Assembly: GCF_003259225.1 (NCBI RefSeq)
Contig: NZ_QHJF01000025.1
Location: 1-64,000, forward strand
Origin: Marinomonas arctica
GTDB taxonomy: Bacteria > Pseudomonadota > Gammaproteobacteria > Pseudomonadales > Marinomonadaceae
Length of the DNA stretch: 64,000 nt
Direction: 5' to 3'
The position numbers and the translations under genes are program-made. This document shows, piece after piece, positions 37,920 through 45,101 of the stretch; position 1 is the first letter of the stretch, and the number at the start of each line of letters is the position of its first letter. The notes under the pieces are model-generated. The model had not been told where the DNA came from, searched no databases, and was given only the letters and a program-made list of their open reading frames with translations.

Positions 37920-38101
37920 AAAAATACATTCTCCGTAATAAAGTATTGAGCCTATTTGGCTCTGGTATTTGACAGTTGCTCCATACTATAACCAAATTAT
38001 TCGATTAAAAAGCGACATTTATTGAAGATATTGATCGAAAAATGCGATACTTTTGCTGTTGAATTATTATAGCTAATTGACCTTATTAAAAGAGAATCAC
38101 T

Positions 38102-39037
38102 TTGAAAGCCCCAAGAGTAACCTTAGAACAGTGGCGAGTACTGCAATCGGTTGTCGATAAAGGTGGTTTTGCTCAAGCCGCTGAGGCTCTGCATAAAAGC
38201 CAATCTTCTGTTAGCTATACCGTAGCCAAACTGCAAGAGCAGTTAGGTTATCCTTTATTGATTATAGAAGGTCGTAAAGCCAAGCTGACCGAGCGCGGTG
38301 AAGTATTATTGCGCCGTTCACGGCACCTTTTAAAAGAAGCGATTGATTTAGAAGAGCTTGCGCATACCTTGGGGCAAGGCTGGGAGCCAGAATTAGAGTT
38401 GGTTGTTGATCAGACATTTCCTACACCGGCTTTATTACGCGCATTAAAGTTATTTGAACCACAAAGTAAGGGAACACAAGTTCAGCTCAAAGAAGTGGTG
38501 TTAAGCGGTGGTTTAGAAGCCTTAAAGCAAGGTCGGCCAGATCTTGTGTTAAGTGCGATCGTGCCAAAAGGGTATCTTGCGGATCCTATCGTTGAGGTTG
38601 AGTTGCTTGCAGTTGCTTCTCCACAGCATCTTTTGTTTCAGGAGGAAGGTTTAATCGATAACGAACGGTTAAGTCGAGAATTGCAGTTGGTTATTCGCGA
38701 CTCTGCTGTAGAAACGTCTATGGATGCAGGTTGGCTAGGCACCGATCGCCGCTGGACTGTATCCAGTGTGCAATCAGCATTAGAAATTGTAGTTAGTGGC
38801 ATCGGGTTCGCTTGGCTGCCAAAAGCAGACATACACGATGAGTTGGACAGCGGAAAATTACAGAAACTTAACCTTGTTTCGGGTAGTGAGCGCAATTTCC
38901 ATCTCTATGCCATTTTTGGTAAAGGTGAGCGTACTGGTCCAGCGACACGGCTGCTGGTAGAACTACTTCAAGCCGAATGCAACAGTTGTCCAAAACGTTC
39001 TGTCATCACAGCAGATAACACTTCGTTTTTAAAATGA
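38102..39037 (+). CDS. LysR-family transcriptional regulator
   Basis: 311 residues. N-terminal winged helix (LEQWRVLQSVVDKGGFAQAA, helix-turn-helix to about 60) and a periplasmic-binding-like effector domain (from about 95). The start is probably TTG at 38102, which has agagaa upstream and directly precedes the conserved domain. It is divergent from azoR across 182 bases, the usual arrangement of a LysR regulator with its target. The effector is unknown; a quinone or electrophile would fit by inference. Confidence 0.9.
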   Translation: MKAPRVTLEQWRVLQSVVDKGGFAQAAEALHKSQSSVSYTVAKLQEQLGYPLLIIEGRKAKLTERGEVLLRRSRHLLKEAIDLEELAHTLGQGWEPELELVVDQTFPTPALLRALKLFEPQSKGTQVQLKEVVLSGGLEALKQGRPDLVLSAIVPKGYLADPIVEVELLAVASPQHLLFQEEGLIDNERLSRELQLVIRDSAVETSMDAGWLGTDRRWTVSSVQSALEIVVSGIGFAWLPKADIHDELDSGKLQKLNLVSGSERNFHLYAIFGKGERTGPATRLLVELLQAECNSCPKRSVITADNTSFLK

Positions 39038-39052
39038 TAGAAAGTGTTATCT
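39014..39052. terminator. Hairpin at the end of the LysR gene
   Basis: agataacactt...aagtgttatct, an 11-base perfect stem overlapping the last codons of the LysR gene. It lacks a T-run, so terminator function is only probable. Confidence 0.5.
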
Positions 39053-39071
39053 GTGCTGAGTATTTAAAAGA

Positions 39072-39623
39072 TCACTCGCTGGTTTGATCTTGAATAATAC
39101 GCAATAAAGAGGGAAGGAGAGCACGGTCTACGTGGCTTTCTACATTCCATAACTTCGCGATAGCGATGGCTTTTGGGCAATGGAACAGTATTTTTTCAAT
39201 ATGAATTTTCACGACTAATTTTGGTGGTTTAGGGTCACTAAAGAGCGATAGAAGATCCTCATCACGATGCAAACTGGCAATGCCCTTTGCGCGGACAACT
39301 TCACCAATACCTGGAATCATAAACAGCAACCCCATTTCAGGTTGAGTAACAAGGTTTTTTAGGCTGTCTAAGCGGTTATTGCCCGCAGAGTCTGCAAAAG
39401 CCAGTGTTTTTGAGTCCAAGACTCTGATGAATCCCGCTTCTCCGCCACGAGGCGAGATGTCTGCGAAGCCATTTTTATCGGTGGTAGAAATAAGAACAAA
39501 AGGACTGTTTTTTATAAAGGTAACGGCGTGCTGTTCAAGCTCGGTGATTTCTTTACTTACAGCCAGTGGGTGAGGCTGATCGTAGAGGGCTTCTAGTTGC
39601 TCTAGTGATGTTATTTGGCTCAT
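39072..39623 (-). CDS. Pyridoxamine 5'-phosphate oxidase-like flavin protein
   Basis: About 183 residues. FVLISTTDKNGFADISPRGGEAGFIRVLD is the split-barrel flavin-binding core of the MSMEG_1061-type PNPOx-like family. DSAGNNRLDSLKNL and GLLFMIPGIGEVVRAKG follow. It probably binds FMN or F420-like cofactors and reduces an unknown small molecule. The start at 39623 is preferred over 39674 because aaagga stands 7 bases before it. Convergent with the LysR gene. Confidence 0.85.
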   Translation of the reverse strand: MSQITSLEQLEALYDQPHPLAVSKEITELEQHAVTFIKNSPFVLISTTDKNGFADISPRGGEAGFIRVLDSKTLAFADSAGNNRLDSLKNLVTQPEMGLLFMIPGIGEVVRAKGIASLHRDEDLLSLFSDPKPPKLVVKIHIEKILFHCPKAIAIAKLWNVESHVDRALLPSLLRIIQDQTSE

Positions 39624-39794
39624 GCCAGTCCTTTTGTCTGTATGGTCGATGTTTGATTTTATCGTAGTGTTCATTCTATAACACTAATGCCATCATGAGG
39701 AGGTCATCTAATTAGCATTTTTCTGCGTATAAGAAAGTCTGAAGCGGTTTTTGAATAAGTTACATTTATTTTTTTTAGAGCAAAAGGAGGCGAT

Positions 39795-40460
39795 ATGATT
39801 ACAGTACATCATTTAGAAAACTCACGATCTCAGCGTATCTTATGGTTGCTGGAAGAGCTTGGTTTAGAGTATGACATTGTGGAATATAAGCGCGACCCAG
39901 ACACAGCGTCAGCGCCAGAATCGTTAAAAAAAGTACACCCTCTTGGTAAGTCACCGGTTATTACGGATGGCGGGCTAACGGTAGCGGAATCGGGCGCAAT
40001 AATAGAATATTTATTAGACAAATATGACGCTGACAATCGTTTAAGACCAACAGAAGGTCAGGCGCTATTAGATTATCGTTATTGGTTGCACTTCGCAGAA
40101 GGTTCGTTGATGCCGCTGTTGGTGATGAAGTTAGTGATGATGAAGGTCCCACAAAGTCCAATGCCCTTTTTTGTGAAACCGATCGCAAAGGCATTAACGG
40201 GGAAAATCCAAGAAAAATTCATTATGCCACGTATTCAGCCGCAACTGCTTTTTATCGAAAAGACCTTAGGTGAGCATACTTGGTTGGTTGGTGACACGTT
40301 AACGGCCGCTGATATTCAGATGAGTTTTCCATTGCAAGCTTCAAGTACGCGCATGGATTTGGCTAAATTTCCTAATATTGCTCGTTTTATTAAGCAAGTC
40401 GAAGCCATTCCAACGTATCAAAAAGCGATAGAAAAAGGTGGTGCGTTTACAACACTATAG
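39795..40460 (+). CDS. Glutathione S-transferase
   Basis: 221 residues. N-terminal thioredoxin-like domain (ITVHHLENSRSQRILWLLEELGL; the Ser in NSRSQ is in the position of the catalytic residue; VAESGAIIEYLLDKY contains the conserved SNAIL-like Glu-Ser turn) and an all-helical C-terminal domain (TLTAADIQMSFPLQA). The substrate is not known. A very strong ribosome site aaaaggagg precedes the ATG. Confidence 0.92.
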   Translation: MITVHHLENSRSQRILWLLEELGLEYDIVEYKRDPDTASAPESLKKVHPLGKSPVITDGGLTVAESGAIIEYLLDKYDADNRLRPTEGQALLDYRYWLHFAEGSLMPLLVMKLVMMKVPQSPMPFFVKPIAKALTGKIQEKFIMPRIQPQLLFIEKTLGEHTWLVGDTLTAADIQMSFPLQASSTRMDLAKFPNIARFIKQVEAIPTYQKAIEKGGAFTTL

Positions 40461-40542
40461 GTGTTCGTGGGACGTTTATGCACCGCACTAGTGTTTACTT
40501 TATTAAGGGTGTTAGTGTGGTGTCTAAATTCTGCACTATTTG

Positions 40543-40571
40543 TTGATATTCGTTCTCATTAAGTGTATTTT
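40543..40571 (+). promoter_or_regulatory. Sigma-70 promoter with Fur-like box, upstream of the FecI-like gene
   Basis: TTGATA, 17 bases, TATTTT gives a good housekeeping promoter 43 bases before the ECF gene. GATATTCGTTCTCATTAAG at 40545-40563 overlaps the -35 and spacer and matches the 19-base Fur consensus at about 12 positions. Iron-dependent repression of the sigma gene is therefore plausible; this is inference from sequence only. Confidence 0.5.
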
Positions 40572-40613
40572 GCACCTCTTAGTTTTTCTATTTAAAAGAG
40601 GTTTAACGGATTA

Positions 40614-41132
40614 ATGGCACCTGAGCACCAAGTTCCCCAAAACGTTGGTGAGCTTTATGTGGAACACAGTTCGTGGTTAACAGGATGGATCCGTAAACGT
40701 TTAGGCTGTCAGGAATTGGCGGCTGACATTGCCCAAGATACTTTTGTTCGATTACTTAAAAAGCCAAAATATTTCGCCAATATGGGTGAGGTTAGAGCGT
40801 TTTTAAGCACAGTCGCTAAGGGATTATATATTGATCAATGGCGTCGTAAGCAAATAGAGCAGGCTTGGTTAGAGTCGTTAATGCACAGCGAGGAAGCGTT
40901 TTATCCTTCCGCAGAGCATTCTGCGTCGATGATAGAGTTGCTTTGTGAGTTGGACGCGATGATTGCCAAAATGCCTAAAAAAGTGGCCAATGCCTTTATT
41001 TTATCTCAAATACATGGTTTAACGTATTCAGACATCGCTCAGCGCTTGTCTGTCTCTGAAAGAATGGTAAAACGCTATATGGCGCAGGCCATGTTACACT
41101 GTGTTTTGCTTAAATCTGACTTGTCTTTGTAG
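40614..41132 (+). CDS. FecI-like ECF sigma factor
   Basis: 172 residues. Region 2 ELAADIAQDTFVRLLKKP binds core polymerase and the -10. Region 4 ILSQIHGLTYSDIAQRLSVS (about 140) is a helix-turn-helix for the -35. The closest type is the FecI/FpvI group that works with a FecR-like sensor and a TonB-dependent transducer, and both follow in the next two genes. The predicted cascade runs: ligand at the receptor, FecR, this sigma factor, receptor operon expression. It probably transcribes the receptor gene at 42236. Confidence 0.93.
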   Translation: MAPEHQVPQNVGELYVEHSSWLTGWIRKRLGCQELAADIAQDTFVRLLKKPKYFANMGEVRAFLSTVAKGLYIDQWRRKQIEQAWLESLMHSEEAFYPSAEHSASMIELLCELDAMIAKMPKKVANAFILSQIHGLTYSDIAQRLSVSERMVKRYMAQAMLHCVLLKSDLSL

Positions 41133-41137
41133 ATATT

Positions 41138-42121
41138 ATGACTTCATCTCAATCTGTCACCTATGCCCATCTTGAGGCCGCTTCTGAGTGGTTTGCCGTT
41201 TTATCTGATACACCTGTCTCGGAGGTCGATCAGGCGGCATGGCAGCGATGGCTGAATGAAGACGACGTGCACCGTAAAGCGTGGCAGCAGGTGGAGTCTG
41301 TCAGTGTTATGTTTTCTTCTTTTCAAAACCCTGAGTCTCAGCAATCAGCGAGTTATGTATTAGACAAAACGCACACTGTTAGTCGGCGTCAGTTTATGAA
41401 AGGGGTGCTTGGTTTGGCCGGTATTGCCTCGTTGGGGTGGGTGAGTTGGCAAAACACCGCATTGCCTTCAATGGTGGCGGCGTGGCACGCCGATTTTCAT
41501 ACCTCGGTGGGCGAGCAGTCTTCCTTCTCTTTAGAAGACGGTTCCCATGTGTGGTTAAACACCAACAGTGCAATGACTCCTTATTATACCGCCGCTATTC
41601 GACACCTATCCTTGCTGTCGGGTGAGGCTTTTGTGGAGCTAGCAAACCAAGATAGTCGACCTTTTGCCCTGTCTTGTGGTCAGGCTACCGTGCGTCCAAT
41701 GACCGATAAGGCGCGGTTTTGTCTGCGACATTTACCTGACCAGCAAGCCATCCTCTCTGTGTATCGTGGTACTTTGTCTATTGCCTTGAATGAATCGACT
41801 GTCACAAAAGAAATTCACGCTGGAGAATCCGTTACTTTTACTCCGCAATCCTTTGCTGAAGTAAGGCCGGCGTTGGCCTTATATGAATCTTGGGTAAAAG
41901 GCTTGTTGGTCGTAGAAGACATGCCTTTGTCTGACTTTGTCAACGAGCTGAGCCGCTATCGCCACGGTTTTATTAACGTTGACCCAAACATTGCGGACTG
42001 GCGTGTGGTTGGAACGTATCCCGTGCAAAATACAGACGTGATATTTAGCATGCTAGAGAGCAGTTTCCCTCTTCACGTTAAAGAAACGCTGCCTTGGTGG
42101 ATCAGTATTTCTCCTGTTTAA
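41138..42121 (+). CDS. FecR-like transmembrane sensor (anti-sigma)
   Basis: 327 residues. An N-terminal cytoplasmic segment (DUF4880 type: ASEWFAVLSDTPVSEVDQAAWQRWL in outline) holds the sigma factor. One membrane helix lies around residues 87-107 (FMKGVLGLAGIASLGWVSW). The periplasmic FecR domain includes FHTSVGEQSSFSLEDGSHVWLNTNS, and the C-terminal STN-like part ends in LPWWISISPV. It starts 5 bases after the sigma gene stop with no clear ribosome site, so translation is likely coupled. Confidence 0.92.
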   Translation: MTSSQSVTYAHLEAASEWFAVLSDTPVSEVDQAAWQRWLNEDDVHRKAWQQVESVSVMFSSFQNPESQQSASYVLDKTHTVSRRQFMKGVLGLAGIASLGWVSWQNTALPSMVAAWHADFHTSVGEQSSFSLEDGSHVWLNTNSAMTPYYTAAIRHLSLLSGEAFVELANQDSRPFALSCGQATVRPMTDKARFCLRHLPDQQAILSVYRGTLSIALNESTVTKEIHAGESVTFTPQSFAEVRPALALYESWVKGLLVVEDMPLSDFVNELSRYRHGFINVDPNIADWRVVGTYPVQNTDVIFSMLESSFPLHVKETLPWWISISPV

Positions 42122-42197
42122 TTCACCATAAAGCGACTGCATTAAATATTTATTAAAAAGTAGACGTTTTCATGTCCCCTTTTACTCTGCCTGTTCG

Positions 42198-42226
42198 GTA
42201 ATAGTAGTAATAAGCATTACTATTAC
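42198..42226. promoter_or_regulatory. Inverted repeat just upstream of the receptor ribosome site
   Basis: GTAATAGTA, 11-base loop, TACTATTAC, immediately before the ggag ribosome site at 42227. It could bind a regulator or form a leader hairpin that limits translation. A tgtcccc stretch at about 42173 could be part of an ECF-type promoter, but no convincing -35 was found. Confidence 0.45.
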
Positions 42227-42235
42227 GGAGTTTCT

Positions 42236-45016
42236 ATGTCATCTCGTCCTGCAATACCGTCTTTTAAGCGTCGTGCAGCCCCAAGGCTACTGGCGCTGCA
42301 GATTGCGTTAGTGAGTGGTTTTTCTATATTGCCTGTGTCTATTGTGTATGCCGAATCTGTGTCCGCAGATATGCGTTATTACAAGATTGGTGCCGGATCT
42401 TTGTCTAAAGCGGTTAATGCTTTTGCTGCTACCTCTGGTCTGTTTTTGGGCGGCAGCGGGCAACTGCTGAGTGGTAAGCAAACGGTAGGTTTTGAAGGCG
42501 AATACTCGACGGAACAGGCGTTAGAGCTATTGCTAGTAGGAACAGGGTTATCTTATCAAAGAGGGGATGGAAACAGCGTAGTGTTAGTTGATGAAAACTC
42601 AGTAACACAGACGGAAGACGGCGTTAATTTGTCGCCTTTGATGGTGAGAGAAATGAAAAGCCAGAAAGAGGTGGGTGTTCAGACTATCGGCTCGGAAGAG
42701 ATTGAAGCCATGCCAACCGAAGGGGGAAATTTAACCGACTTGCTTCGTACCAACACAGCCGTTAACTTCAGCCGTTCTAGTAGTAGTTCGACAAATAGTG
42801 GCAGTATGCGTCCTGATGAAGTGTCTATTTATGGACAGGATTATTATCAAAACGCCTTCATGATCGATGGTATCGATACATCTAATGATTTTGATCCAGG
42901 TTCAAGCAGTGCAGGTGATAGTTATACTAACCCAATTTCAAATGCTAATCTGTCAACGCTTTCTGGAAGCTCGCCACAGAGTTATTACATGGATGTGGAT
43001 GCTCTAGAACAGGTCAAGGTTTACAGCAGTAATATCCCTGTGGAATACGGCGGTTTTATGGGGGGCGTGATTGACGCTAGATTGAAGCGTTATGATGGCG
43101 AAGATTCCGTTTTTATCAAATATGGATTGTCTAAAGACGCATGGGAGAAATTTCACTTTGACGAGAGAAAAGCCGAAGAATTTTATGGTGCTGACAGTAT
43201 CGATGGTGCTTATACGCCGGAATATAAAAAACAAAATTACTCGGTAACCGTTTTAAAGGGTCTTTCCGACAAAGTCGGTTCTACCTTGACGGTGTCTAGA
43301 AAAACCTCTGAGTTCAGGCAGCAATATGAAAATCGTTCCGATGAAGTCAGGTCAATATATTATGATGACACCATTGATAACCTGATGGGGCGAATTGATG
43401 CAAAAGTGAATGATAGACTCGATTTAGGTTTTTCGTTTCGCTATTCAGACCGTTTTCATGATGGCTTAACATCAACGGATTATAATGATACTTTTGTTAA
43501 GTCGCATACCGCTTACGGAGTAGGGAATAACTTCGACTATCGCTTTGACAATAGTGTGTTAACCATTGATACCGCATTCGATCGCTCCTTCGACGAGCTT
43601 GATTCTCAGTCTAATGTATATTCGTTTCATCCTTCTGCGAATTATTATAATGGTCTTCCGTATTCTGGCGGTTACGGTGATATTTTGCAGCAACAAGATA
43701 CCTTCAGTATTAATACAAAGTGGGTGCGTGATGCGATTGCTCTTGGTCAGACGCAACACACGTTCACCCTTGGCGCTGATTTAGCATTCAAAAAAGCGTT
43801 TTATCAAGCTTATGGTAGTGAGTATTACCAGTATGCCTGTCTATCCGGAAGTACTGGCTCTGGGTGTAAGGATTCAAACAGGGACGGTGTTCATGATGAA
43901 AATGATGAATACCTTACAAGGTACGGAGTTTTGGAAGGCAATAAAATAACCAAGCATTATCAAAGTTATGGGGTTTATCTTGAGGATCGAATTGATATTC
44001 ATGACTGGACATTGACGGCTGGTGTTCGGGCCGATCATGAAACTCTGCTTGATAATGTCAATATTGCTCCGCGAGCCAACTTGCAATGGGATGTTTTTGG
44101 TGATGATAGTACACGATTAACCACAGGTGCTAGCCGTTATTATGGGCGTAGTTTCTTAAAATATGCCCTAAGAAATGAAATGAAAACCTGGTATACAACG
44201 ACTCGATATAATAGAGATGGCAGTATTAGCAGCAGTCCTGACACAAATTCTAGTGATTATGCTAATTTTTCAGATTACGATTTGAAAACGCCTTATTCTG
44301 ATGAAATCATGTTCCGTATAGACCAAGTTATGGGGCCTGTGGACGCGTCTTTAACCTTAGTTAATCGTGAAAGCAGGGATAGCGTAAAGCTCGCGGGATC
44401 AAGAGGGTCTTATTATTATACTAACGAAGGACGTAGTTCTAATAACAGTGTTGAGCTCGCTTTCCAGCAACGTACTCCTCTTGAGGTATTTAATACTTTT
44501 ACTAAAGCAAGCTTCTCTCTTGGTTGGAAAGAAAGTAAGTCCAATGTTCAAAGTGACGAGGGCTATGAAGAGAATCTAGAAGACGAGGAACGTGTCTACT
44601 ACAACGGAGAGGAGATCGACTTTGCAGACTTGCCTTCTTGGGATTACAACATACCATTTACGGTTAAGTTGAGTACCACAACCAATATTCCTGCTTGGCA
44701 CCTTCAGTGGAGTAACTTTGTTAATGTAAAAAGCGGTGGTGTTGTGGCTCAGTCAGATAGCTCAAGCAGCTACACCGATGCCGACGGTAAAGAGTTGACA
44801 GTATACAAAGATAAGGACTTTGATGATCTGGTGACGTTAGATACGAAAATTCGTTTTTCTCCACCATTATTTGCGAGTAGTGAAGGTTACATAGAAGCAA
44901 AAATTACCAACTTATTCGATGATGTTGTATCGACAACAACTTCCACGTCTTCTACAGCAACTCAGTCTTTTACCTCCGGTAGAAAAATCTCTATGGAAGT
45001 CGGCATGCGTTTCTAA
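42236..45016 (+). CDS. TonB-dependent outer-membrane receptor with signalling (STN) domain
   Basis: 926 residues. A long signal peptide ends near VYAES (about 40). It is followed by an STN domain (MRYYKIGAGSLSKAVNAFAA, to about residue 120), the module that talks to FecR. Then come a plug domain (LTDLLRTNTAVNFSRSSSS, MIDGIDTSNDFDPG) and a 22-strand-type barrel ending in ...ISMEVGMRF with the terminal Phe of outer-membrane proteins. It probably imports an iron-containing or other bulky ligand. The ligand cannot be told from sequence. ggag precedes the ATG. A secreted M16 protease gene follows 85 bases later. Confidence 0.93.
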   Translation: MSSRPAIPSFKRRAAPRLLALQIALVSGFSILPVSIVYAESVSADMRYYKIGAGSLSKAVNAFAATSGLFLGGSGQLLSGKQTVGFEGEYSTEQALELLLVGTGLSYQRGDGNSVVLVDENSVTQTEDGVNLSPLMVREMKSQKEVGVQTIGSEEIEAMPTEGGNLTDLLRTNTAVNFSRSSSSSTNSGSMRPDEVSIYGQDYYQNAFMIDGIDTSNDFDPGSSSAGDSYTNPISNANLSTLSGSSPQSYYMDVDALEQVKVYSSNIPVEYGGFMGGVIDARLKRYDGEDSVFIKYGLSKDAWEKFHFDERKAEEFYGADSIDGAYTPEYKKQNYSVTVLKGLSDKVGSTLTVSRKTSEFRQQYENRSDEVRSIYYDDTIDNLMGRIDAKVNDRLDLGFSFRYSDRFHDGLTSTDYNDTFVKSHTAYGVGNNFDYRFDNSVLTIDTAFDRSFDELDSQSNVYSFHPSANYYNGLPYSGGYGDILQQQDTFSINTKWVRDAIALGQTQHTFTLGADLAFKKAFYQAYGSEYYQYACLSGSTGSGCKDSNRDGVHDENDEYLTRYGVLEGNKITKHYQSYGVYLEDRIDIHDWTLTAGVRADHETLLDNVNIAPRANLQWDVFGDDSTRLTTGASRYYGRSFLKYALRNEMKTWYTTTRYNRDGSISSSPDTNSSDYANFSDYDLKTPYSDEIMFRIDQVMGPVDASLTLVNRESRDSVKLAGSRGSYYYTNEGRSSNNSVELAFQQRTPLEVFNTFTKASFSLGWKESKSNVQSDEGYEENLEDEERVYYNGEEIDFADLPSWDYNIPFTVKLSTTTNIPAWHLQWSNFVNVKSGGVVAQSDSSSSYTDADGKELTVYKDKDFDDLVTLDTKIRFSPPLFASSEGYIEAKITNLFDDVVSTTTSTSSTATQSFTSGRKISMEVGMRF

Positions 45017-45101
45017 GCCGATGTTTCTCTTATCTCCTGTCCTGTTGATAAACAAATGCTCTATTGAGCATTTGTTTACTTCTTTATATGAAATGATTTC
45101 T

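Noticed and set aside
44919..45101. N-terminal extension of the M16 protease overlapping the receptor gene
   Set aside because: The extension lies on the receptor's 3' end in another frame. A signal peptide begins at the downstream ATG, which is where the protein should start.
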